From an uncultured Clostridia bacterium (GTDB lineage: Bacteria; Bacillota; Clostridia; TANB77; CAG-508), in NCBI GenBank assembly GCA_934122085.1, contig CAKOVS010000005.1:84307-148306 (forward strand): DNA of 64,000 nucleotides, in the 5' to 3' direction. The notes under the pieces are model-generated. The model did not search any database. It was given only the letters and a program-made list of their open reading frames with translations, and was not told the origin of the DNA. A program made the position numbers and the translations under genes. Positions 1 through 8,606 of the stretch are shown here, one piece after another (the first letter of the stretch is position 1; every line of letters begins with the position of its first letter).

Positions 1-2
1 AT

Positions 3-437
3 TTTAACTGGCCAGATGAAATTCTTATTAAGTTGCTTGATAATTTGTCAGAAGAAATTCGATTGCATATTGTAAAAAAATTGACTTTGAGTGAGGTGGT
101 ACTGGAAAAATTATCAGAGGATCCTAGCATAAAAGTTCGTGTTGCTGTTGTAAGTTATCCGAAAGTTACAGATAGAATTTTGGTGAAACTTGCAAAAGAC
201 ACATGTCCAGAAGTAAGAGAAATGGTTGCCAAAAAAATAAAAATGAGGAATATACTTAAGGAATTGTCATATGATTCTGAAGAACGAGTTAGATTAGCTG
301 TTGTTGACAATGGGATTGTAACTTTAGAAATTCTTAGGAGACTTAGAAAGGATAAATCAGAAGAAGTTAAATGCTTAGCGAATAGAAAACTTAGACAGCA
401 TGACGAGGTACTTAAGGAAAAGAGACAATGGCAATGA
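3..437 (+). CDS. LRV-repeat protein, 5' end outside the window
   Basis: The reading frame is open to the left edge, so the start lies upstream; the first in-window initiation codon (TTG, 33) has no ribosome site. The protein is built of short helical repeats with the spacing of leucine-rich-repeat-variant (LRV) units: VRVAV, then a proline turn (SYPKVT), then ILVKLAKD, followed by a second VREMVAKK unit. LRV proteins are protein-binding solenoids; no enzyme motif is visible. The next gene, 30 bp downstream with its own GAGGTG site, has the same repeat type, so the two look like an operon of related scaffolds. Partner and function are unknown. Confidence 0.75.
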   Translation, partial: FNWPDEILIKLLDNLSEEIRLHIVKKLTLSEVVLEKLSEDPSIKVRVAVVSYPKVTDRILVKLAKDTCPEVREMVAKKIKMRNILKELSYDSEERVRLAVVDNGIVTLEILRRLRKDKSEEVKCLANRKLRQHDEVLKEKRQWQ

Positions 438-467
438 AAATTGGGAAACTACTAATGAGGTGATAAA

Positions 468-1568
468 ATGGAATTTACTATTGAGTTAGAGAAATTTAGT
501 TCCCGCGCAAGGCAAGAGATAGCCTCTTCTAGTAATAGAAATAATAATTTATTACTTGCTCTGAAAGATGATAGTGATGAGGCTGTTAGAATTTCTGTTG
601 CATTAAACCCAAATATAAATGATGAGGTTTTAACTGAGCTAGCAAATGATGATTCGATAGCAGTACGTGTTGCCACAGCATTAAATCCAAAGGCTAGCGA
701 TGTTATACAAGCAAAGATTGCTGAAGATAGTGATGAAATTGCTCGTGCAACTTTTGCATTATATACAGCCAGTGAACATTTTATTAAGAGGCTTGTTGAA
801 GATAAATCAGAATTTGTACGATTACAAGCAGTCTTAAACAGAAATATTGATGATGAACTTGCTTTATGGATAGTACAGAATAATAGTATGGAAAAGATAA
901 GAATGGAGGCTTTGTATAAATATTTTATTTATATGAGTAATGAAAAACGTCTAGAAATGATGGAAAATAGTTCATATCAAGTTCGTCTGTATGTTGTGCA
1001 AAATGAAATGGATGAAGATATTTTAATTAAGGCTTCAAAAGATGAATGTGCAGATATTAGATTGTATGCAGTGGCAAAAACTACAAATTTTGACATTATT
1101 AATAGATTGTATTTGGAGGATGATAATGCAGAAGTTATATTTAATGCTTGGGTAAGGAAACATCGTTTATTGTTAGACGAACTTGCTGATTGCCAAAATA
1201 AATGTTATTTGTCGAGAAAAGCATTTCGTAATCAAGTGATGAATGAAAAAGCTAATGCAGATGTTTTATTTTTTTCTTGGAAAAGGAAACATCGTTTATT
1301 GTTAGATGAACTTATTGATTGTAAAAAGAAATGTGACTCATCTGTGGAGGCATTTCTTAATCGAGTAAGTGATGAAAAAGGATGGACTAAATTGGAGGCT
1401 GCTAAATATTTTAATATAGAAGTATGGATAAGGAGATATGAAGAAGTACTTACTGATTGTCAAAGGAGATATGACATATTGGTAAATGCAATTCTTGAAT
1501 TAGTGAGCAATGAAAAAGGATGGACTAAATTGCAGACTGCAAAATATTTTAACATAGAACCAAGATAA
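468..1568 (+). CDS. LRV-repeat protein with duplicated C-terminal units
   Basis: ATG start with GAGGTG eight bases upstream; 366 aa. Residues about 20-220 are LRV/HEAT-like repeats with the pattern VRISVALNPNINDEVLTELA and close variants. From about residue 225 the character changes to units carrying RKHRLLLDEL, a C-x3-C-like pair and an EKGWTKL.AAKYFNIE motif. Parts of these units are nearly identical at DNA level (about 129 bp apart near 1154/1283 and 138 bp apart near 1374/1512), which points to recent tandem duplication. There is no signal peptide or membrane segment. It is probably a cytoplasmic binding protein; its ligand is unknown. Codon use is less A-biased than in the housekeeping genes, which suggests an accessory gene. 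Confidence 0.75.
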   Translation: MEFTIELEKFSSRARQEIASSSNRNNNLLLALKDDSDEAVRISVALNPNINDEVLTELANDDSIAVRVATALNPKASDVIQAKIAEDSDEIARATFALYTASEHFIKRLVEDKSEFVRLQAVLNRNIDDELALWIVQNNSMEKIRMEALYKYFIYMSNEKRLEMMENSSYQVRLYVVQNEMDEDILIKASKDECADIRLYAVAKTTNFDIINRLYLEDDNAEVIFNAWVRKHRLLLDELADCQNKCYLSRKAFRNQVMNEKANADVLFFSWKRKHRLLLDELIDCKKKCDSSVEAFLNRVSDEKGWTKLEAAKYFNIEVWIRRYEEVLTDCQRRYDILVNAILELVSNEKGWTKLQTAKYFNIEPR

Positions 1569-1610
1569 ATAAGTAGTAAAATAAAAATGTAAAAAGAGTT
1601 TTTGTTTTGC

Positions 1611-1645
1611 AGAAAATGAGTGAGAATTTCTTCACTCATTTTTCT
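1611..1645 (+). terminator. Intrinsic terminator of the LRV operon
   Basis: AGAAAATGAGTGA pairs with TCACTCATTTTTCT around an 8-base loop. The stem ends in T-rich sequence 40 bases after the stop codon. Confidence 0.7.
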
Positions 1646-1741
1646 GTTTCGCATATAATTTAATTATTATTATTACATTAGTGTCCATATCAAAATACTA
1701 TGATAGTCATTAATTAAAATTATAGATTAATAAAATATTCA

Positions 1742-1770
1742 TTGACTACAAATTCATAAAATTATATAAT
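1742..1770 (+). promoter_or_regulatory. Promoter of the ABC exporter pair
   Basis: TTGACT, 17-base spacer, TATAAT. The predicted transcript would start near 1777 with GGTAAGA, which can pair with TCTTACC at 1815-1821 to form a 5' stem-loop just ahead of the ribosome site at 1832-1838. The leader also contains the 13-mer ACTCGCCATATTT (1788-1800), which is part of the dispersed repeat found at four other places. Confidence 0.7.
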
Positions 1771-1847
1771 CAATATGGTAAGAAAAAACTCGCCATATTT
1801 TTTCTTATTTGTTCTCTTACCAAAAAAATAAAAAGGGGAAAATACAT

Positions 1848-4046
1848 ATGTTAAAATTAGAAAATGTATCAAAAATTTATTACACAAATGGAATTGTAGC
1901 AACAGGAATATCAAAAGTAAATTTAGAATTAAACATAGGTGAATTTGTAGTAATAACAGGTGAATCTGGAAGTGGAAAAAGCACACTTTTAAATGTAATA
2001 TCAGGAATTGACAGTTATGAAGAAGGAGAAATGTATATAAATGGCAAAGAAACAAGCCATTATACTGAAAAAGACTTTGAAGAATATAGAAAAAAATATA
2101 TAGCAAATATTTTTCAAAGTTTCAATTTAATTAATAGTTATACAGTATACCAAAATGTAGAACTAGTATTACTGTTAAATGGATATAAAAGAAAACAGAT
2201 AAAGAAAAAAGTACTTGATATAATTGATAAAGTAGGACTCACAAAATTTAAAAATACAAAAGTATCAAAACTATCAGGAGGGCAAAAACAAAGAGTAGCA
2301 ATAGCAAGAGCAATTGTAAAAGATACACCAATAATTGTTGCAGATGAGCCAACTGGAAATTTAGATACAAAGTCAGCATATGAAATTATAGAATTATTAA
2401 AAAATGTAGCAAAAGACAAATTAGTAGTTATTGTAACACATAATATAGAACAAGTTGAAAAATATGCAACAAGAATAATAAAAATGCATGATGGAAGAAT
2501 GATACAAAACACTGAAATAAAAAATATAAATGAAGATTCAAAAATAACACAAGCAAGTGGAAAAAATATAACAATTCCAAATCAATATAGATTAGGAATC
2601 AGAAATACATTTAATATATTCTCAAAATTTATATTATTATTTATAGTATTTACATTTATGAGTGTTGCATTTTTAGCTGAATATTCAGCATTTAAATTAG
2701 TAGAACATTCAACAGAAGAAAACAGCGGATATAGTGCAAATTTAAGAGATATTTCAAAAGAAAGAATATTAATAAATAAACAAAATAGAGAATCATTTAC
2801 AGAAGATGATTATAGTAAAATAAAACAATTATCAAATATAGACTATATAGTAGAAGATGATATTTCATTAGATACAGAATTTATATTAAGAAATGATACG
2901 CTAAATACTTATGGATATATAAAAGATATAAATAATTTCAAAGGAAATCTAGATATAGGAAGAATGCCAGAAAATGATGACGAAATTATCTTAAAAGCAA
3001 ATAAAGATGACTATACTATAACACAAATGTTAGATGAAACATTAAATAGTGAATTTTCGTTACAAAAATCATATAGAGAAGGAGATACAATAAAAACAGT
3101 AAAAATAGTTGGAATTCAATATAATGAAAACAATACTATATATGATAGAACTTTTTATGTATCAAATGAAGTTAAAAAAGTAGTAAGATCTTATGTGCAT
3201 AATCAATATAGTGATATGAAAACATTATTAAATGATAAATATGTACAATATAATATTGAAACAAGCGAAAATGTTGAGCCAGGTACAGCAATTGTAAATG
3301 ATGATTTAAAATATCAGTTTAAAAATAATAAAATAATAAATCAAAATATAAATATAAGTGTAAGCAATATTTATTATGAAGATAATATTGATTTAACAAT
3401 TACCAAAACATTTACAAAGTCAAATCTAAAGAAGTTAACAGGATATACAGATTATAGTTATTATCAAAATGCAATAATTATAAATCCTGATGATTACAAC
3501 TCATTATATGATAAGCCATCATATCAATCAAGTGTATATGTAAAAGATGCAAGTATAATAGACCAAACAATGAGTGAATTGGAAAATTTGGGATTAAAAC
3601 CTAAAAAGGCTACAGACTTTAAAGTGGAATATGAAAATGAAAGCCAGATTGTAAAAATATTTAAAGTAGTAGTAACAATATTTGTAATAATAGTGGTATT
3701 TTTCATATCATATTTGATAATAAGTATTATTCTAAAATCAAGAAATATATATTATACAACTTTAAGAATGTTAGGAGCAACATCTAAGAGTACAAGAAAA
3801 ATATTAAATATTGAATTATTTATAAATTCAACATTATCATATTTAATGGTATTAACCTTTGGATATCTGGTAAAACAAGATATTATAAAAATCGAATTTA
3901 TTGCAAATTTAATAAAATATATAACATTAAATGAATGTATTTTAATGTATTTAATTTTGTTTGTAGTAACACAATTAATAGCAAGAAAATTTGCAAAGAA
4001 AATATTTAAAAGTTCTGCAATGAACAGATATAATGAGGAGGTGTAA
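1848..4046 (+). CDS. ABC exporter, ATPase fused to FtsX/MacB-type permease (first of pair)
   Basis: Chosen start ATG 1848 (ribosome site AAAGGGG); 732 aa. Residues 1-220 form an ATPase of the LolD/MacB class: Walker A GESGSGKST, signature LSGGQKQR, Walker B IIVADEPTG, then a VTHN H-loop. A first membrane helix follows at about 255-280, then a large external domain, then three helices at the C-terminus (about 605-725). This is the MacB order (NBD-TM-periplasmic-like-TM3). MacB-type proteins couple ATP use to extrusion of peptides or lipids by mechanotransmission; the substrate here is unknown. The next gene starts 4 bases after the stop, so a heterodimer is likely. Confidence 0.85.
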   Translation: MLKLENVSKIYYTNGIVATGISKVNLELNIGEFVVITGESGSGKSTLLNVISGIDSYEEGEMYINGKETSHYTEKDFEEYRKKYIANIFQSFNLINSYTVYQNVELVLLLNGYKRKQIKKKVLDIIDKVGLTKFKNTKVSKLSGGQKQRVAIARAIVKDTPIIVADEPTGNLDTKSAYEIIELLKNVAKDKLVVIVTHNIEQVEKYATRIIKMHDGRMIQNTEIKNINEDSKITQASGKNITIPNQYRLGIRNTFNIFSKFILLFIVFTFMSVAFLAEYSAFKLVEHSTEENSGYSANLRDISKERILINKQNRESFTEDDYSKIKQLSNIDYIVEDDISLDTEFILRNDTLNTYGYIKDINNFKGNLDIGRMPENDDEIILKANKDDYTITQMLDETLNSEFSLQKSYREGDTIKTVKIVGIQYNENNTIYDRTFYVSNEVKKVVRSYVHNQYSDMKTLLNDKYVQYNIETSENVEPGTAIVNDDLKYQFKNNKIINQNINISVSNIYYEDNIDLTITKTFTKSNLKKLTGYTDYSYYQNAIIINPDDYNSLYDKPSYQSSVYVKDASIIDQTMSELENLGLKPKKATDFKVEYENESQIVKIFKVVVTIFVIIVVFFISYLIISIILKSRNIYYTTLRMLGATSKSTRKILNIELFINSTLSYLMVLTFGYLVKQDIIKIEFIANLIKYITLNECILMYLILFVVTQLIARKFAKKIFKSSAMNRYNEEV

Positions 4047-4050
4047 TATT

Positions 4051-6501
4051 ATGATAAAATTAGTAAAAGTAAATAAATATTTTAATAGAAGAAAAAGAAA
4101 TCAAATGCATATCATAAATAATACATCTCTTGAATTAGGTGATAATGGATTAGTTGCAATTTTAGGGAGTTCAGGAAGTGGAAAAACCACATTATTAAAT
4201 GCAATAGGTGGACTTGATAAAGTTAATAGTGGAAAAATATACATAAATGGTAAAAAAATAACACATAAAAGAGCTTATACAGTTGATAAAATAAGAAATT
4301 TAAATATGGGATATATATTCCAAGATTATAAATTGTTAGAAAATATGTCTGTATATGATAATGTTGCACTATCATTAAAAATGATAGGAATAAAAAATAA
4401 AAAAGAAATACAAAAAAGAGTAAATTATGTTCTTGAAGCAGTAAAAATGTACAGATATAGAAATAGACCTGCTAAAATGTTATCAGGTGGAGAAAAGCAG
4501 AGAGTCGCAATTGCAAGAGCACTTGTTAAAAATCCAAGTATAGTAATTGCAGATGAACCAACAGGTAACTTAGATAGTAAAAATTCTTTACAAGTAATGA
4601 ATATAATAAAAGCAATTTCAAAAGAAAAATTGGTAATTCTTGTAACACATGAAGTGGACTTAGCTAATTTCTATGCTTCAAGAATTATAGAACTTCAAGA
4701 TGGAAAAATTGTTAAAGATTATGAAAATGAGCCCAAAGAATCATTAGAATATAGATTAGATAACAAATTATATCTGAAAGATTTTAAAAATATTAATAAT
4801 ATCAATAATGATGATGTTAATGTAAATATATATTCTGATAACAAACAAGATAAAATAAATATAAAACTAGCAATAAAAGATGGAAATATTTATATACAAT
4901 CAGAAAACAAGGTAGAAGTTGTTGATGAAAATTCATCAATAGAATTAGTAGATGATCATTACAAAAAGATTGATAAAAGTATTTATGATGAAGAAAAATA
5001 TAATTTGGAAAATATATCTGATAAAAAATATAAAGCAAAATATAAATCAATTTATGGAATAGTGAAATCAATAATTACAGGTTTTAAAAGAATTTCAAAT
5101 TATACTATACTAAAAAAATTATTATTATTAGGATTTTTTGCATCAAGTATGTTTGTTGTATATGCAATATGTAGTATATATGGTGCATTAGATGTAAGAG
5201 ATATAGATTTTATGCAAATAGATAGAAATTATTTACAGGTTGAAAACACTACAATAAGTGTTGATGATTTTCTAAAATATGAGCAAGAGTCTGGAATTGA
5301 TTACATATTGCCAGGAAGTGGAGGAGTTATATTTACATTAAATAATAAAGATTATTATCAGACAGCAACACGTCCTGCAATGGTTAATGGATATTTAGTA
5401 GGTATAGATACAATAACAGCAGATAATTTAATAAAAGGTAGAATGCCAGAAAATGAGTATGAAATTGTAGTAGATAAAAGAGTAGTACAATCTGTCACAT
5501 CAGATATGGGAATGGCAAGAAGTTTAGGAATAAAAACAGATGAAGATTTGCTAGGAAGAAGTTTAACTATCAAAAACTTAAAAGACTTTAAAATAGTAGG
5601 AATTGTAGATACAGAAGCAGAGTCTATATTTGTTAATAAATCAATGTTTGTAAATATAATTGCAAATGCCACAGGGGCAAATAATGTAAATGATTGGTTT
5701 TCTAGTGTTTATAAAGAAGAAACAACAGATAGTGAAGTAATGGATTATAATTTGTTTTTAGATGATATTACATTAACAAAAGGAAGATTACCTGAAAATG
5801 ATTATGAAGTTATAGTAAATCAAATTAATAAAGATACTATGAAATTAAATAAACCAATAAAAGCACAAGTAAATGGAGAAGAACTTGTAGTTGTTGGATA
5901 TTATGATAGTCAAACAGATTTACAGGCATATCTTGTAAATAATAATACAGTAAAATATAATGTAATTAATAAGCAAAATTCAATGACTATATATGCAAAT
6001 GATAAATTACAAGTTATGAATAAATTTAGAGATGAGTATAGGTTGAATATTATTGATAGATATGAAAAAGATAGAAGTGATTATCTAGAATATAAAAAAG
6101 ATTCGGTAAAAAGTGCAATAATATTAGCATCAATAATACTTGCAATATCACTAGTTGAAATATATTTGATGATGAGAGCATCATTTTTATCAAGAATAAA
6201 AGAAATTGGGGTATTTAGAGCAATTGGAGTAAAAAAATCAGATATATATAGAATGTTCTTGGGTGAAATTATTGCTATCACTGTATTTGGAAGTGTACCA
6301 GGAATTGCACTTATGACATATATATTGTCATCAATTACTAAAATTCAATCAGCATCAAGATTGTTTATTGTTAATTTTCAAACAATAGGCTTAAGTGTTT
6401 TGATTATATTTGGAGTTAATATATTAGTTGGATTATTACCATTATTTAAAATTCTAAGAAAAAGGCCTGCTAGAATTTTAGCAAGACATGATGTGGAATA
6501 A
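4051..6501 (+). CDS. ABC exporter, ATPase fused to FtsX/MacB-type permease (second of pair)
   Basis: ATG 4051 was chosen because GAGGAGGTG sits 7 bases upstream. The upstream in-frame ATG at 4033 precedes that site and overlaps the previous gene. 816 aa. ATPase motifs: LGSSGSGKTT, LSGGEKQR, VIADEPTG, VTHEVD. Between the ATPase and the first membrane helix (about residue 360) lies an extra Asn/Asp/Lys-rich cytoplasmic segment of about 120 residues that the upstream partner lacks. External domain and three C-terminal helices follow, with the RIKEIGVFRAIGVKK loop typical of FtsX permeases. It is translationally close-coupled to the preceding exporter half. No sensor kinase adjoins it. Confidence 0.85.
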   Translation: MIKLVKVNKYFNRRKRNQMHIINNTSLELGDNGLVAILGSSGSGKTTLLNAIGGLDKVNSGKIYINGKKITHKRAYTVDKIRNLNMGYIFQDYKLLENMSVYDNVALSLKMIGIKNKKEIQKRVNYVLEAVKMYRYRNRPAKMLSGGEKQRVAIARALVKNPSIVIADEPTGNLDSKNSLQVMNIIKAISKEKLVILVTHEVDLANFYASRIIELQDGKIVKDYENEPKESLEYRLDNKLYLKDFKNINNINNDDVNVNIYSDNKQDKINIKLAIKDGNIYIQSENKVEVVDENSSIELVDDHYKKIDKSIYDEEKYNLENISDKKYKAKYKSIYGIVKSIITGFKRISNYTILKKLLLLGFFASSMFVVYAICSIYGALDVRDIDFMQIDRNYLQVENTTISVDDFLKYEQESGIDYILPGSGGVIFTLNNKDYYQTATRPAMVNGYLVGIDTITADNLIKGRMPENEYEIVVDKRVVQSVTSDMGMARSLGIKTDEDLLGRSLTIKNLKDFKIVGIVDTEAESIFVNKSMFVNIIANATGANNVNDWFSSVYKEETTDSEVMDYNLFLDDITLTKGRLPENDYEVIVNQINKDTMKLNKPIKAQVNGEELVVVGYYDSQTDLQAYLVNNNTVKYNVINKQNSMTIYANDKLQVMNKFRDEYRLNIIDRYEKDRSDYLEYKKDSVKSAIILASIILAISLVEIYLMMRASFLSRIKEIGVFRAIGVKKSDIYRMFLGEIIAITVFGSVPGIALMTYILSSITKIQSASRLFIVNFQTIGLSVLIIFGVNILVGLLPLFKILRKRPARILARHDVE

Positions 6502-6580
6502 AGTTTTGAATAAAAAATATAAAATATTCAAATTTTATATTTAATTTTATTAAATTTGAGTTTTTAATTATATAAAAAAT

Positions 6581-6630
6581 AAAAAGCAAAGTTTTTGATA
6601 TATAAGTATCAATTATTTTGCTTTTTTATT
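6581..6630 (+). terminator. Terminator of the ABC exporter operon
   Basis: AAAAAGCAAA pairs with TTTTGCTTTTTT. The inner arms TTGATA/TATCAA extend the stem, and a T-tract follows. Confidence 0.75.
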
Positions 6631-6710
6631 TTGCGAAAGATTATAGATGATATTTTTTGTGAAAGGTCGATTTTTGTATCAGTTTATTAATGAATTTTTT
6701 ATCTAAAAAA

Positions 6711-6901
6711 TCATTAAGTACATAACTTAATGATATATTTTCTAATGAAAATTTTATCAATAAAAATGAGTAAAGTCAATGAAAATAAGATAATTTTATA
6801 AAATAAACTTTGTGAATTTTTTGCTTTTATTAAATCTCTTGAAAGTGCTTGAGTTAAGGTATTTTCTTAATACTAAAATGATAAAGTTATGTACTTAATG
6901 A
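6711..6901. repeat. 191-bp segment bounded by perfect 18-bp inverted repeats
   Basis: TCATTAAGTACATAACTT (6711-6728) is matched exactly in reverse complement by AAGTTATGTACTTAATGA (6884-6901). The left arm also sits in its own palindrome, CATTAAGT-acata-ACTTAATG (6712-6732). The interior is AT-rich and encodes nothing recognisable. It could be a small non-autonomous mobile element or a pair of distant binding sites. The rest of the 580-bp gap (6502-7081) holds only the terminator and promoter listed separately. Confidence 0.5.
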
Positions 6902-6916
6902 CAAAAATATTGTTAT

Positions 6917-6971
6917 GCATATTGCATAAAGTAAAAATATGCATTATAATTAAAATGAATATGCAATATGC
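6917..6971 (+). promoter_or_regulatory. Promoter of the pilin-like gene, flanked by inverted operator-like repeats
   Basis: TTGCAT (6922-6927), 17-base spacer, TATAAT (6945-6950). The 12-mer GCATATTGCATA (6917-6928) overlaps the -35 box and its exact reverse complement TATGCAATATGC (6960-6971) lies at the start of the transcript. Paired sites bracketing a promoter suggest repression by a dimeric regulator with looping or cooperative binding; the regulator is not identifiable. Confidence 0.6.
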
Positions 6972-7081
6972 AAAGACAAAATATTTACAATAAGTACAAA
7001 AGAGGAGGAGAGAAGAAAAAAAGTCAAAAGATTATAAAATAATAAATAAGAAACACAAAGATAAAGGAGGAAGTTAAAAAG

Positions 7082-8332
7082 ATGAACAATAGAAAAAAAG
7101 AGAAAGGAATAACATTAATAGCATTAGCAGTAACAATAATAGTAATGTTAATATTAGCAGGAGTAACAATAGCAGCATTAACAAGTGAAAATGGAATAAT
7201 AAACCAAGCAAATATAGTAAAAGAAACAAACAAAGTAGCGAAGACAGAAGAAGAAGCAAGATTGGAATATTCAAATTTAATATTAGAAAAACAAATGGAA
7301 GGACATGGAGAAGAAACAGAATTAAGTGATGTAATAGGAAAACTAGAAGAAAATGGATATGAAACAGCTGAAAAAGATGGAAAAAATTATATAAAAATAG
7401 GAGAATACTATTACGAAATAAAATTAGAAAATGCGCAAGTAAGTATAGCGAAAGAAAGAACAGAAGGAATAACAGGAGGAAATAATGGAGGAAACGGAGG
7501 AGCCGGAGCAGGAGGAGGCTCAGGTTCAGGAATAACAGCGAGTCAAATAACTCAAACAGCAGATAAAACAGGAATTTATGGAGAGAAAGTAACAAACTAC
7601 ACATGCCCAAATACAACAGGAGTAAGTACATGGAGAATATTTTATGCAGACGCAGAAAATATATATTTAATAGCAGATGATTATATAAGTTTCGAGAATG
7701 CACCAAATGGAAAAAAAGGGACGCCTATAACTAAAAATAGTACAAATTATAGATTATCAATGGATAATGTATATAAAGATTATGATGGAGCAACATCAAT
7801 AGATAGTATAATTGCAAATAAATGGATAAGTAGTTATTGGAAAAATAATTCAACAAGTACAAATCCAAATATAAAAGCAGTAGCATATATACTAGATACA
7901 AATGCTTGGAACCCATTATATAGAGGAGAAAATGCAGAATATGCAATAGGAGGACCAACAGTAGAAATGTTTGTAAAATCATGGAATGATACACATAGTG
8001 GAGATAAACAAATAGAATGTGAAGCAGAATCAAGTTCAAATGGATATAAAGTAAAATTTGCAAATGGCTCATATAATACTTATATAAGTGGATTAGCACA
8101 AGATGAATACAATTCAATTTACATAAAATCAGATAATAGCAACGCTAATGCCATGTGGCTTGCTTCTCCGTCTGCTTATAACGACAGCAATGTGATGCTT
8201 GCGAACTGCAACGGCCGCTTGGGCAATAGCCACTATTCCTACAGCAATCCGGGTTTCCGCCCAGTTGTATGTCTAAAATCTAAAGTCAAATTGCAAAGAG
8301 TAGTTGATGGGTATGAAATAATAACAAAATAA
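7082..8332 (+). CDS. Pilin-like surface protein with a DGR-type variable C-terminus
   Basis: ATG follows AAGGAGGAAG; 416 aa. Residues 1-35 form a type IV prepilin-like leader: KEKG (cleavage after Gly9), then ITLIALAVTIIVMLILAGVT. The usual Glu at position 5 of the mature pilin is Ala here. A coiled segment and a Gly/Ser/Asn linker (about 134-156) precede a DUF6273-like domain ending MWLASPS...GFRPVVCLKS, a C-type-lectin/formylglycine-enzyme-like ending. Codons from about residue 352 to 400 are abruptly GC-rich and mostly end in C or T, unlike the rest of the gene. Such proteins are displayed on the cell surface. A dedicated strong promoter with operator-like repeats lies upstream. Confidence 0.8.
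   Translation: MNNRKKEKGITLIALAVTIIVMLILAGVTIAALTSENGIINQANIVKETNKVAKTEEEARLEYSNLILEKQMEGHGEETELSDVIGKLEENGYETAEKDGKNYIKIGEYYYEIKLENAQVSIAKERTEGITGGNNGGNGGAGAGGGSGSGITASQITQTADKTGIYGEKVTNYTCPNTTGVSTWRIFYADAENIYLIADDYISFENAPNGKKGTPITKNSTNYRLSMDNVYKDYDGATSIDSIIANKWISSYWKNNSTSTNPNIKAVAYILDTNAWNPLYRGENAEYAIGGPTVEMFVKSWNDTHSGDKQIECEAESSSNGYKVKFANGSYNTYISGLAQDEYNSIYIKSDNSNANAMWLASPSAYNDSNVMLANCNGRLGNSHYSYSNPGFRPVVCLKSKVKLQRVVDGYEIITK
8138..8285 (+). other. Putative DGR variable region
   Basis: GC content jumps sharply inside an otherwise AT-rich gene and falls back at the gene end. Nearly all codons at presumed variable positions are AAC, AAT or forms reachable by changing only their A bases (TAT, GAC, AGC, CTT, GGC, CGC, CAC, TCC, TAC). 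Invariant blocks WLASPS and GFRPVVCL bracket them. This is the pattern left when a template rich in AAY codons is copied with adenine mutagenesis. No template repeat or reverse transcriptase is in the window, so these would act from elsewhere. The alternative is simple gene conversion from a GC-richer paralogue. Confidence 0.65.
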
Positions 8333-8338
8333 AATTGT

Positions 8339-8377
8339 AAGCCAGCAAATAGTTTAAATCAAGCTATTTACTGGCTT
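8339..8377 (+). terminator. Hairpin after the pilin-like gene
   Basis: AAGCCAG..AAATAG pairs with CTATTT..CTGGCTT around a short loop, 7 bases after the stop. The T-tract is weak (CTTTATA). It may terminate transcription, or serve as the hairpin often found behind DGR variable regions. Confidence 0.55.
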
Positions 8378-8383
8378 TATAAA

Positions 8384-8459
8384 TGGAGCTTCCAACGGGA
8401 ATCGAACCCGTGACCTCAGCCTTACCAAGGCTGCACTCTACCAACTGAGCTATGAAAGC
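8384..8459 (-). tRNA. tRNA-Thr(GGT)
   Basis: The reverse strand folds into a complete cloverleaf. The acceptor arms are GCTTTCA and TGGAAGC, the D arm is GCTCAGTTGGTAGAGT, the anticodon stem CAGCC/GGCTG holds loop TTGGTAA (anticodon GGT), the T arm is ACGGG-TTCGATT-CCCGT, and CCA is encoded. Confidence 0.95.
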
Positions 8460-8471
8460 ATCAACAATTGT

Positions 8472-8500
8472 ATTATAATATATCTTTATTATATAATCAA
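8472..8500 (-). promoter_or_regulatory. Promoter of tRNA-Thr
   Basis: On the reverse strand: TTGATT, 17-base spacer, TATAAT, ending 13 bases before the tRNA 5' end. Confidence 0.7.
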
Positions 8501-8606
8501 TATTATAATTTAATTTTATATAAACATTGTAAATTATAAATAAATATGTTAGTACTTTATTGAGATATATAATATATTGTTAATCATTATATATCTCAAT
8601 ATTTTA

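Noticed and set aside
1765..1806. Transcription attenuator before the ABC exporters (AATATGG/CCATATT plus T-tract)
   Set aside because: The promoter at 1742-1770 places the transcript start at about 1777, so the left arm would not be fully transcribed.
7074..7706. Long Leu-rich reverse frame under the pilin-like gene
   Set aside because: Antisense of A-rich codons gives Leu/Phe-rich frames throughout this window; no ribosome site.
8560..8599. Terminator for the reverse-strand gene 8607-9128
   Set aside because: TTGAGATATATAAT/ATTATATATCTCAA is a perfect inverted repeat, but the T-tract is on the wrong side for that gene; left as an unassigned hairpin.
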